DNA from: Ceratodon purpureus
Taxonomy: Eukaryota > Streptophyta > Bryopsida > Pseudoditrichales > Ditrichaceae
NCBI GenBank assembly: GCA_014871385.1
Contig: CM026431.1
Span: forward strand, 1,930,464-1,994,463
Reading direction: 5' to 3'
DNA length: 64,000 nt
Under the pieces are notes generated by a model. That model was not told where the DNA came from. It made no database searches and worked only from the letters and a program-made list of their open reading frames with translations. Shown piece after piece: positions 32,964 to 45,012 of this stretch (positions are counted from its first letter, which is position 1; every line of letters begins with the position of its first letter). A program made the translations under genes and the position numbers.

Positions 32964-35643
32964 CCATAGTACATATTAAGTTTTTTCTTCAATGCATCTT
33001 TTCTAAAACTAGTTTCTATGACCAACCTTTCAAAAATAACCATAGCAAGGTTATTAATATTGGAAACATTACAAACATTTTACAATGCTACTAAGAAAAT
33101 GATTATTTCTCAGTTGTAGCAAATGCAAGCATAAGTGCTCAACCACGACCCCATATTATAAAAGATTATTTCAAGGAGTTTACCACAATTTTGCAATATC
33201 TGCATGTTGCCTAATCTGCTCCTAAACCATGGCATAAATCGGCCATAATCCAACCACAATAATCACTTTAGCATATCCAAGGTAGATTAGGATGCCTAAA
33301 AATTCATATAGGTACTCCATACATTCATATTGAACTAAATATCAATCATGATTTAACAAATAAAAGAAGGTAACAAGTTGGAATGTATTTTTTCAAATTG
33401 TTTAGGGTAAAAATAACAATACAATGAAGCAAAACTCATGATATATTTTTAAAACTTAAGATGACTTTAAAGATACCTCTAATTTAGATGCTCTATATCA
33501 AAATTTGAAAACTCATAACATGTTTTCTATTAATCCAATAATTATGATTCCAACCGCATACTTTTTCTCCTACATTTGCTAAGACATTCATAATCTGGAT
33601 ATATCGCAATCAGATGGCTTTTCGAGTATTCGGTGCAACCACAGCGCAAGCGCTTTGTCACCAACCCAAATCCGAATCTACCACCATCTAAATTTCCTCT
33701 AGATCTTCCTCCTCTAAATCTACGTCCACACCGCATAACTGCGGTTTCTTGTACCAGATTCCCTAAACCAACACAATCCATAAATTCCGAAGACCTATCC
33801 TCCTCAAATCTGCACCCTGGTTAGACACCAATGGTTTTTTGTACCCGCCTCCGATTGAGGGACACATTGATTGTGCAGAACATGGAGGATCCGCTTGCCA
33901 AGGGCGACAATTATCTCGATGGCCTGCATCCTAGATCTAGATCCACCCCAATGCTTGCCTCTCTCACAACCATTGGCATATTTCCTCTCGATTTTTCTCG
34001 AATTTTTCACAATTTTTTTAGAATTTTTTTGCAATTTTTTAGGAATTTTTTTCCCATTTTTCTGTGAAGGCTTCATTAACATCTGCCTCGAAGGTTTTCT
34101 TTCATTGCGATCCGATTGCGAAGGCGAGGCGAGGCCAGATCTGGAGAGAAGGTGGTGGTGATTGTGGTGGAGGGGGAGGAGGAGTGGAGCGGAGCGGAGC
34201 CTGGATGTGAGATGTGGTTGTGGAGGGATGGAGTGAGTCGGTTTCGGAGGATTGATTGAATGAGGAGTCGTTGCTGTGGTGCATGGTTTGTTGGAGATCG
34301 ATCATCAGTGCATGGAGATCATTTCAGGGATGATGGTGGAGCGTCTGTGAACGCTGATTGCGGAGAGAATGTGTTGATGATGTTTGCTCAGTTTGCGCTT
34401 CGTGCGCCGAGTTTGTGGTTCGCTGCTTGGTGACAATTTCGTGGAGGCAAGCGCACATTCCTTTTCAGAAGCTTCAGTTTCTCTTCTGGAGGCCTTGACA
34501 TTTTGTTTCCCTGTAAGCTTTCGTGCCCCCTGCTTGCGTTGCATTGCGTGAGGCTTTCGTGATTTCTCGGGGAGTAAGCTTCTGGACGGATTAGCTTAAT
34601 TTTGCAAGTGGAATTTGATGACGATTTTCCTTCTGGAGGTTTGTATGTGGGGATTTCGATTTTGGTGACGTTTTGTGGAGATTCGGGGCTTTTAGTAGGT
34701 TTGACGAAGTCCACCGTGGTCGTAAGCACGGTTTTTTTGTCGGGGATTAGGTTTTCTTGTGGCTTTGATTTTGCATTCGTTGTGGGATTTAGGGTTTATG
34801 ATTTGTCGCGAGCGTCCTTTGTCTATGATTCCAAGCTTGGCACGCAAGTGAGAGCATGTTTTTTTCTCTTGCATTTAGGTGTGATAATTTTAAGTATGAG
34901 GGAAGATAGAGATTAATAATTTGCTTAGATCACCAGGCTATTAATGTGGCTAAATTGTTGTCCGCATTAGAGGAGTCATTCTATCGGGTTGGGGTATACA
35001 GAGAATGTACGGGTCCGTTCAAATTACGGAGGAATCGGGAGAAGGTTATTAAGTTTATGAGCTTGAAACCATTTCGCAATGCTCGAAAGCGTAGCTCTAA
35101 TACTTGAAAATACTTGATTGCAGGTTTCAATTTGAGAAGGTGGCAATATTTTTAATATCGTAAAGACAGACATCTGTACGACGCAACGATGGTGGCTGTG
35201 CAAGAATAGTATCCTTTGGAGTTTAGTAAAATTATGTTTGGATTTGATATTTGAATTAGAAGTCTCTTTAGGATGGAAAATCGTATATATTGAACAACAT
35301 TATTATCGTCTTTTTCCAAATTCTAGGATTTTAAGACTCGGATATTGATGCATCGGGATTAGTCCTCTATGGTTACAGATTCCTTAACCTAGTTTTTCTA
35401 AGTCAAATTGTGCTTCCTTTTGACGGTAGAAGAGGTATAGTGCTATTCTTTTAGGAATTGTGTTGCTCGTCTTTTATGTCCCTTCTAATAGCCATACGCT
35501 AGGTATTGTATCAATATCTGTGTTCTTTAAGAAAGACTACTCATGTTGCCTCGTTCTGCTTGTTTGATAAGAAAATTAACATGAGAAGCCCTTGTACTTA
35601 CCTTTGTTACTCAGAATTGGACCTAATTTCTTTTGGTGTGCAG
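32964..35643. other. Spacer and 5' side of the phosphatidylinositol transfer protein gene
   Basis: AT-rich to about 33,540, then richer in GC with T-runs at 33,987-34,065 (AATTTTTT-type) and a G-rich stretch at 34,140-34,200. This is probably promoter and leader of the gene that follows. The expected first coding exon (a short start ending just before the TATAAGATC codons) was not found by eye. Confidence 0.4.
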
Positions 35644-38600
35644 TATAAGATCGCCCAGCTGTACATGGTTGCCAAGTTCAGTGCCAGCAAATCATCGGGA
35701 GACGATAGCGATGGTGTCGAGGTGTTGAAAAACGAGCCTTATGAAGAAAATAATGTTTGCGGCCAGTATACGCATAAGATATATCATCTAGCCAAGTGAG
35801 TAGATTTAACGCTCTCCAATTGTTTCCATTTTCTGTAATTCACTTGCAGTGAGTGTTGCTAATATTTGTTCTGAAGTCCGCAGAGATTAAATTGTGGCTG
35901 ACTATGGGCTGACTATTGTGGCTAAATTGTTTTCAATGACGACATGACTTCTGTATTTGCAATTCCTGTGATACTGTCATTCTAGAATGGATGTGGGTGG
36001 TTTTAGTGTGGTCAGGGCAGATCACTATCAGATCTCTAAATAACTTCGCATATTCTGTGGTGAGTACAGCAAATTGCCAAGTTGGCTTGTAAGTCTCGTG
36101 CCGAAGAAGGCTTTGATGCTAAAGGAAGAAGCTTGGAATGCTTACCCACGCTACACTACTGGTATGTTCCTTATGACACTCTTTTCTGAAGACACTCATT
36201 TTGGTGCTCTCTTCATGCATTTGTCCAAATCAAAATGAGCACGCTTGTCATCTTTAAATAGATTTCTTCTGATACAATGCCTTACACTTTTTTCGTAAAT
36301 TGGCTTCTGATGTGGCGTGGTGATGCTGACCTACTTCGTGAACACCAGTATTGAAGGTGAGTTGATTGTTTTTTGTCGATTCTTTTGGTTTAGGATGAGT
36401 ACATATTTCAGTTCGCAGATCAATGCTCTTTGTGTTCCAACTTTGGAATGGATCTTCGAGTTGTACTGAATTATGAGCTCTGTGCATGGCCGACGGTATG
36501 CAGTGTCCATTTTTCAACAAGCTCCGGCTGATATTGGAAACTACTCATATAGCTGATCAGGGGTCAACTGACAACGTAAGCTAAATCGTGGTCGTTGCTG
36601 GCCTTATGTCGTTTCCTTTTAAGTCGAGAGTTCCGTTTCTTGAATTGTAATATTGATATAAACTTGGTAGAGGACAGAAATCGTTCTGGTTTACGGCTAA
36701 TGACTCACATTGGGGGCCTGTTTATCCTTTACACTTAAAGTATGTAATGTGATCTAGCGATATCATCACGTGGAAAGAACGAGACTGTTCATTTTGTCAT
36801 TACTTAAATTAATTGCTACCTTTCTGTACCGCCTGGGGCATGACAGGCTCTGAGCCTAGATGCCAAAACAATCAAGAAAAGGCAAGTCGAGTTTATTGAT
36901 ATAGCAATGGATCGTGTGGAGAATTATAGTGAGACCGAATATCCAATGAAATTCAAGTCAGAAAAGACTGGCAGGGGTCCTTTGCAAGAGGGCTGGCAGG
37001 TGAGAATAAACTGTTATTGCTAATTATTTCTTCCATTTTGCATAGAGAAGATTTGGGTGACCTTCCCACGTTTCGATAGAGACCCAATGCCTACTCAGGG
37101 ATCAAGGCGATGGGATTGTGCCCTGATTGTGAATCCGCTACTTTTGCAGAAAACGTGCGAACCAGTCATCTGTGCATATAAGTGTGTGACTGTTGACGTG
37201 CCCTACTGGGGATTTGGTTTGCGACTTGAGAAGTTTATTTCCAAGGTAACATATGTGGCACTTGATTCATCTCATGTCAATCTTTCCCGCTCTTGAGTAG
37301 AGGACATTATATAGTTACAGTCTCTACAGAAGTTTATGCTTCAGTTTGTTGTTTGTTTCTACAATCTTGAAGCTCATTGCACTTAAAGCTGGGAGAATCG
37401 TATTGCAGAATGCACAGCGGAAAATTTTGCTAGAATGTCATCGGAAATGTTTCTGTTGGCTTGATGAGTGGTTTGGTCTATCAATGGAAGATGTTCGTCG
37501 CATGGAGGACGAGACTGCGGAGGCGTTAGCTAAAGTAAGGAGTTCTAGTCATTGTTTGGTACTTGACGCAGTGTTGAATGCAAGAGTTGTGAATTCAATA
37601 CTTGTGAGTTTCAGTGAACGCTAATAGATATCGAGATATTATCCAGAATTTTGGGCTATTCTAGTTATGAAACTGATTATATCGTTTAAAATCAGGCTCG
37701 AGCTATGGTACTGAAGCGAGCTGGAACCACAGAGGAAGGATCCACAAAAGCGGAAGCAGCTGTGGAAGCTGAGGCTGAAACCGCAGCGGTATGTTATCAT
37801 TCATGTCCTTAGTTACAAATTTGTAAATTTTTATCCTCCATATGTTTGTATATACAATATTAATTAATCCTTAATCCCTAAAGGATCTTACCCTTCTCCA
37901 GACTTGTGTAATTGCAAAGATTTATTGTGAACTATAAGGAAAGGAACATTTGTAAGTTGATGTTTAAAATGAGGTTGTAAACAGTGAATTTAAACTACAA
38001 CTAGAGACGATTAGATCTATGATTGATATCACTAATATTTTATAATTTTTGAAATACAAACTCAAATTTTGTTTTTAAGTTTAATAAAAAGAAGAATATT
38101 AGCAATCTATTGGTGGAATTTGTTGTAATGGATTGAAATGTGACACTTTTATTGATGGTGGTTTTTTTCTACATTTTTGATTGCTTAATTTTATGAATAT
38201 TTGTAAGGCACTTTTTTATAGTTTCTTTTCAAATTAAAATCTTAGGAGGTTTTTGTAAATCCCTTCAGCATGAAATGAAGTATGAAAAATTCCCTTATCA
38301 TTCTCTTTTTATTAATTTTGCATGTGCTCATAGTTAATAAACCTCATAAATTTATAATATTTTTTGGAGATTGGATGAATGCCATCTAAAAGAGCTCTAC
38401 CACTTTCTGGTAGTCAAACATCCAAATTTTGGTAGTATGTAGGGTTAAAGAATTGGTATTTATTCTTCTTTTGGAGCATCTCTTTTGTCTTCTTATTTCC
38501 ATCTCTTTTTAATAACTTATAGCAGAATGTTACATTTTCCTATATTGACCTATTTTGTTATTTTTTTGTCACTCTAAAGAAACTTGTTTACACTGCTCTT

Positions 38601-39939
38601 TCTATTTTTCTTAGTTTTGGACGACAAGATCCCTTAAAATTTACAGAATTCTGTAACACTTGAGTAGAAATATTTATTTGAAACATTTTGGAAAAAATAA
38701 ATTCCATGATGGAATACAAAATCACGGATTAAATTGGATAAAATTTTGTCCACTTTTAAATTTTGAAATTTTGGTTTGTGCATGTTTCATTCAATACTGG
38801 ATTCTTTCAAAATAAAAATTGTCGTATCAATTCAACGGATTTTGAGAGGAGTCTCATTACGAGATATTTCTCAATCGAGTGCATTTCAATGAGAAATTTA
38901 ACTTCAAAGGGGGTGAGATAGGAGCTTACGGTCCTCCAGAAGTCAAATGTAGCAACATGAATCAATTTGCGCACAAGTACCTCGATGATAACGGGCAGAA
39001 ACTTTTTAGTTTTTATTGGCATATTTGGCGTTTGGTAACTTCATCCTTACTTTGTGCATGCAGAAAACGGTTGATCTTGATAAGGTGCCATCGATCTCTC
39101 GGCTTTCATCAATTTCAAAGCAGTCTGGGAGCCCACGGCTCATAAGACGACCAAGTCTTGTTGGACCTTCAGTTGTTGTCGGCATCGCAACTATGTTTGC
39201 ATCTGACGTAAGTGTTTTTATTGGTGTAAGATTATTGGTTGGTCATGGAAGTTTGATCTCTTACGCCATATCAGCTTTGTTTAGTAATTTGTGTGTGTAC
39301 ATTTTTACCGTCCAGTGGTATATAGCATATTATGTTGCCTTCATTTGCGTACTTTGCATAACAATGACACATGGCATATGGAATGACGTGAGTTCTGTTC
39401 ATGCCTTCTAGGTTGGGGAGCAAGATGGATCTCATCCAGCTGGCAGTGCGCCACCACTCCCATCACCGCAATGGAAAACATCCTCCTTTGGTGTTCGGAA
39501 CTCTACGCCTGCACACTCTGATCTGAAGGTCACCCTGAGTCATGGCATGGGGTCATCTGAGTCATTCTCCTCACTACCTTCAAATGACTTGAACAACTCC
39601 TCTTGGGAGAAATCCTCTCCTAACAGACAAGACGACGATAATGAGGTAGCAGCATGTGTCGCTGTGCTCGACAGGGCTATAGCGTGGGCCATAGCGTGGG
39701 CCAAGGCTAGAAGCCAAAAGTTAGCCATGCAACCATCGCGGCCTGAGAAAGGGTCAGTTGCTCCTATTGGCTCGCATGTCGCGGGTGCTCCTGAAATTCA
39801 AGGCAACTTGTTTAAGCCAGAGGAAACTAACGTCAAAAAACTCACAGAATGTGTGACAGTCCTTGACAAAACCATGACTGCAGTCAAGCGGCGCCCAGCA
39901 CAGCCAGTGTTGAATCACAGTCTCACATCACAGTTATAA
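35644..39939 (+). CDS. Phosphatidylinositol transfer protein with long C-terminal extension (5' end unresolved)
   Basis: Nine exons are visible: 35644-35795, 36070-36161, 36478(?)-36575, 36847-36999, 37150-37245, 37409-37534, 37696-37788, 39064-39207 and 39412-39939, about 493 residues plus a missing start. The START-fold PITP domain moves phosphatidylinositol (and often phosphatidylcholine) between membranes. Diagnostic blocks are YKIAQLYMVAKFS, GQYTHKIYH, EEAWNAYP, MKFKSEKTGRGPL, CAYKCVTVDVPYWGFGLRLEKF and CHRKCFCWLDEWFGLSMEDVRRMEDET. Plant and animal class I proteins end soon after this. Here another 230 residues follow: an Ala/Glu linker, a Ser/Arg-rich stretch (SRLSSISKQSGSPRLIRRPS), a Ser/Pro/Asn-rich region and a helical tail. 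The acceptor of the third exon is uncertain: the clean AG at 36503 is out of phase, so 36478 is used. The first exon upstream was not located. Confidence 0.85.
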
Positions 39940-42900
39940 CATAGGGCAGTAGCAAAAAGACTTGAAACTAGATTATTTTTGTGTCGAGAGGGTGGGCTGA
40001 GGGTCATCCAAATGCTGGCAGGTTTGAGAAGCTACCTTCAAATGCTACGCATTCTGCAAAGACTCCGAGTGGTATCCAGTTTCTTCAAGAAGCATCTCTC
40101 CCGTTGTAAGTTCTCAGAGAGGGCAAATGTCCTCCTACAGCCTACATGTTTTTCATTCATTGAAATCACAATTTTTCCTGTAATAAAATCATTCAAATGT
40201 TCCTTGTACGGTAAGTTACTTGAAATCCCATCCCCTTAACATTTGTGAATCAGTCTACAACTTAATATTGTACTTTGTATGTACTGGTACTTGCTCCGGA
40301 TCACAGGCACTGATTGTTTAGAAGAACAAGGACGTCGATATCATTCTCTACCCGTAGTCTGTTGTGTACCTCTGACTTGACAAGTGGGTTGAGAATATCA
40401 TGTTGGAATATGACAGTAACAGCAACATCTGCAGTTCTACTGTACTTAAACTCTTTATGTCAAAGCTTTACTTTAATTTTGCTTATGTGGACCACATTAC
40501 TTAGTGAGCAATCTATTCTACCATCCGTCAATAGCAATTTTGTTTACCCTTGAACAAATTATGTATTTATTTTGAAAAATAAGGTTTGTCTTTCAAAATT
40601 TTAATTTTTGACTCTTCATTTTTCCAAGGATAACTACTAAAAATATCCTCATATGGCTTTAAAATAAATAAAGATCCTATAAAATAAATCTTATATTTTT
40701 GTTTTTTTATATTCAAAATTTTCAAATTTCTTGTCTCTTTTGTTTTAGAATTGTTTACTAATAAACCTGCTATTGACAATTGGTATTTTTAAATCCTTCT
40801 CTTAATATCGGCTATCTCTATTAATTACCTATATTATTTAAATCATATTATTGCTTGACAACTTTAGGCAAACTTCACATTTGACTTGGGAAACATATCT
40901 AACATAAACTTGGTTAATTATATATTACATTATTTGATAACTGACACTAACTATATTTCATTGTGTAATTCATATAAAAACTATTTTATTTCATAAAGTG
41001 ATAGGCTTGTAAGTATTGAAATAAGCCATACAACTTCTTACAGATATTCAAGGATATGCAAAGTATTTTGGATAGATAGAAAATATGGTTTAAAGATCAA
41101 TGCATTGGTTTCTAATGATTTGAATTATGTTTTTTGCAAAGATTCAAAACATACAATTAAACCAACCAATGAACCACGTGAGCAATCAATGACACATCCT
41201 AAGATAAAAGATATTTGAGATACTAGATTGTTGTATAAAATATTTGTTTCTTCTTTGAACAAACTTTATCTTCAATAATGTGCAAGTTCAAAGCTTACAC
41301 ATTTAAAGTTACTATTTAATTTACACATGTGTTGAATTGTCAATTCCTTATATTTTAAAAGTCTATTACACTTCAAAATATGTTAAAAAAAAAAATTCAT
41401 CCATCTAAAGAATTAATAAATATGATAAAATCATGTCTATAAAAATCTCAAATGCAATGATTAAAAGCAATTCATTTGTCTTTGAGAGAAAGCTTGGACT
41501 AATCCTATTATTACATGTTCTATTCAAACTTCCCATAACCTATTGAAAATAAAATATTCTAGAATGAAAAATCTTTTGAAAGTTTATAATTAAAATTCTT
41601 ATATTTAATCAAAACTTCATAACTAGTTAACAATATAAATTTTTAAAAATTGACAGTAAAATAATTAAGCTTTTGAATTTTAATGAAAAATCTTCTTTGT
41701 TGTAAAAGATTAATTCTATTTGAACAAAAAAAAATGAGGTTAAAAAATCTATTAAGATTAGAAATGTAAAATATCAAAAGGAACAATAAACTAACAATAG
41801 AAAGAGAAAACTACTTACAAGCAATTATTGTAAAAATATCTAAATATATTTTTTGTGTGTAAATATTTAGCTTTTAAAGCATTTACAATTAATCAAAAAC
41901 CTAAAATTATTGTAGAAGAAAGGCTGAATCACAAGTACCAGTAATCTATTTACAATTAAAATTTCTCCACCTACTAATTGAAAGTAATGAAAAATAAATT
42001 AAAAAAAATAACTCTAGCTCTAATGAGTAAGGACTCATGTAAATTGAGTGTCCGTTTCTCTGGTATCTTGTGTCTAGGTTCAAGGGTGAAATGAATGTTT
42101 GTTTGTCAGGTATCTTGTGTCTAGGTTCAACGGTGAAATGAGTGTCTGTTTGTCAGGTACCTTGTGCCTAGGTTCAAGGATGAAATGAGTGTCTGTTTGT
42201 CAGGTATCTTGTGTCTAGATTCAAGGGTTAAATGAATGAAGGTCACATCTTTGCATGAGACTTAAAGATATATATCAATAATATCATGTTAAGGGAATGC
42301 ATGCACTACAAATTAATGCATCAAAGATACGACAGGTCATAATTCAATAAGCTGTAATATGACAAGCCGTAATCTTATAAGTGTGGATATGACTAGATAA
42401 AGTTATAATCATACAAGTCAGAATCTGCCAAGCCAAGACCCCACAAGTCAGGATTCCACATGCAACGAATCGTCATTTTCAAATATCTAGTTTATCTTGT
42501 GGTCACAACTTTTGACCACAGTTTCAATGACCAATGTCACATTCATATCTAAATGAAAGAACATATTAGAATAAAAAATTCTTAAAGGTAGTGCAAATAC
42601 TCATAGAATTGTCACCACTACCGAGGACGAATCTTCATGTTTCCAGTCAATTACTTTTTATCTTCTTTACTCCTAATTTCTAATAATTCATCACAACTTA
42701 TTTTTCCTCTACTCCAAGTTATAATCATAATATGCTGAAGAATCAAATTCTCAATTTAGAAGCATAAATATAACTACAATCTTTTTAAAATTATTTAATC
42801 ACAAACCATTTGATTAAATTAAAACTATCACCAAGTCTACAAACTCAACAAACAAGAAACCAAAAGCCTACCAACTAAAATCATAAAAAAAGTAACCCAC

Positions 42901-43100
42901 AACTCACTAACACATCATGAAAATATCCTCCACACTCCAAGTGCTAAAACCACAAGAAAAAAAACTCACCCACTCCCCACCCGGAGTACCATTTCTAAAA
43001 CCAGAAAATCACATGCAGGGCATGAAAGTGCCAGTCAAACACAGGACTCCACCTCACTTAAAAAAATAAAAATAAAAAAACAAAAACCCCGACCAACGAC
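39940..43100. other. AT-rich spacer with a 47-bp tandem repeat
   Basis: Holds the 3' side of the PITP gene up to about 40,570 and then about 2.5 kb of very AT-rich DNA without frames. The 47-bp tandem repeat at 42046-42233 is listed separately. No gene is supported. Confidence 0.45.
42046..42233. repeat. 47-bp tandem repeat, four copies
   Basis: Units start at 42046, 42093, 42140 and 42187, each of the form GAGTGTCTGTTTGTCAGGTA followed by TCTTGTGTCTAGGTTCAAGG and GTGAAAT, with a few substitutions per copy. Confidence 0.9.
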
Positions 43101-45012
43101 GACCCGCCACATGGGCAGAGCGAAAGCCCCAGTCGAAGAGCACATCAGTCCAGTGCCGCACTCCAGTCACCTTAACCGCACCCCATATCCCACACCCATC
43201 CCCATCTATCCACCACGTACATCCCCCTCACCCACGGGTTTAAGCGCCCATAACCGGTTGTGGTCCCCGGCCCGCTTAGGGATTGGCACAGAAAGGGCGG
43301 AGACGGTATTCCATGGAAGCTCTGGGCCGAGCCCAAACCCAAACCCAGCGAAAGAGAAAGAGGAAGAGAGAGAGAGACAATGTTTTGAGCAGAAACTCGC
43401 CACAGTTGGAGTGCAGGCTGTGTTTCGTGGTGTCTTTGTTCTCACCAATTGTTCCATTCTGCGGAGCTTCATCGCCCGGGGGAGGTGCCGTATCACTTGC
43501 CATTGCAGCGCCATCGACTAGCACGTCTCGAGTCTCCGCCCGCGCGGCAGCAGCAGCCTCTTCCAGCCTCTGCCGCCATCTCTGCAACCGTGGTCGGGAT
43601 TCATTCCTTGTGTGTGTGTTTCCAGGGGCTAGGGTTTGGGGTTACGAGGAGAGGGGTGGAGAGGGGACGGGAGGCGGTGGTGGCGATAGTTGCGCAGGGT
43701 TTTGGCGGGGGGAGGACGCCGAGAGGGCAGGGGTTTTGGTGTGGGTGGAGGGCGGGGTGGGGGATTGATTCATGGTTTAGGGCATTCGGGGTGGTGGAGG
43801 AGGGGGTGGGGGTGGTTGGGCGGGGTTTTGCGGGGATGGGGGGGATGAGGAGGGGGGCATTGAGGGGGTGATTGCGGGGGGAGGATTGGAATTTTGGCGG
43901 GGGGTGGAGGATGGTGGTGGGAGGATTTGGGGAAGGGGATCGCGGCGGGGGTGCGGGGAGTGGGCGTTCTTCGTGAGGTTCAAGAGTTAGGGTTTGTGAG
44001 GCAGGGGGGAGTAGGTATGGCGGACAGGATATGCTGGCGGAAGATACTTGCGGGTGGTTGTTGTTGTTAGTGTTCGCTGGGCGTGGAGGCCGACAGTGTG
44101 GTGTGGTGGAGTGGAGTGGAGTGAGGGAGGATAATATTTTTTGTATGGTGGCGAATATTTGGGCATTGTGTGTTTTGGGAAGGACGCCGGAGGATGGGAT
44201 GTTGATGGGTGAGGTTCGGCACAGCTCAGGCTCGTAGATGTGTATTGGTGAATTCGTCTCCCGGAGCTTCCGTGTGCGGGAGTTTTTTTCTCAGCTCTCG
44301 GGTTTGTTGATGGGAGGGAGATCATCGCGGCTGGGAATCTGTGCTATTTGGCGTATATAAGCAACTGCTGGGATTACACTTTGCCTCGGGGGCTCTTCGG
44401 CTGCTTTTTGGACCGAGCCTGACTTACCACCAACATCGGCATGGTGTTGAAGCTGAGAGGGGGGTGCTAGTGTAACGTTAAGGATTCTGTGCAGTGGATG
44501 CTTAGTTTTGAGTTCCTCGGATGCTGGCTCTAGATCATAAGGTGAAATTCGGAGCGTTCTTTCGGGGGATCTCATGTATATTCAAAGATCTGGTGATTAT
44601 GCCGATGTGAAGTGTGTAGCATCATACTCCGGAAAACCCATCGCCATGGAGTCCACGGGTACTCGATAGCGATGCTTAGGAAGTTTCACATGGAGGCTAG
44701 GGTTTCTTAGGCAACAAGAAGCTGTTGGTTACTGGTGACGTCTGGAAGGTTTTGGCGATTGGGCTATTGATGATAGCCGAGCCTTGCATGATTTCTGGGC
44801 GATTCCGAGGGGCGTAATGGACACTTCCCGACTGGTGCTTGTGTGAGATGATTGGCCTTCACCGTTAGTCAGCCTGAGCGCGAGCTTTTGTGTCGTTAAC
44901 GAAATTGGCGGGTGCCGTGTGTATTCCGTAGACAAAGTAGGACGAAGTTGGTGGCAAGCAGAAAGTTACGTTGGGGATCCTGCCGGCAGACCTATCATGG
45001 TCTGTGGCAGGG
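43101..45012 (+). other. G-rich leader and promoter region of the MERSEP/vasculin-like gene
   Basis: GC-rich, with a strong G bias on the plus strand from about 43,640 to 43,960. This fits a transcribed leader upstream of the start at 45013. Several short frames precede the start and could act as upstream ORFs. Whether the leader contains an intron is not clear. Confidence 0.45.

Noticed and set aside
33633-33824. Pro/Asn-rich 63-codon frame as possible first exon of the PITP gene
   Set aside because: It does not resemble the expected PITP N-terminus and ends in a stop without a suitable donor.
43449-43871. Plus-strand frames of 136-161 codons in the G-rich leader
   Set aside because: Open because of extreme base bias; mutually overlapping in different frames and unlike any family.
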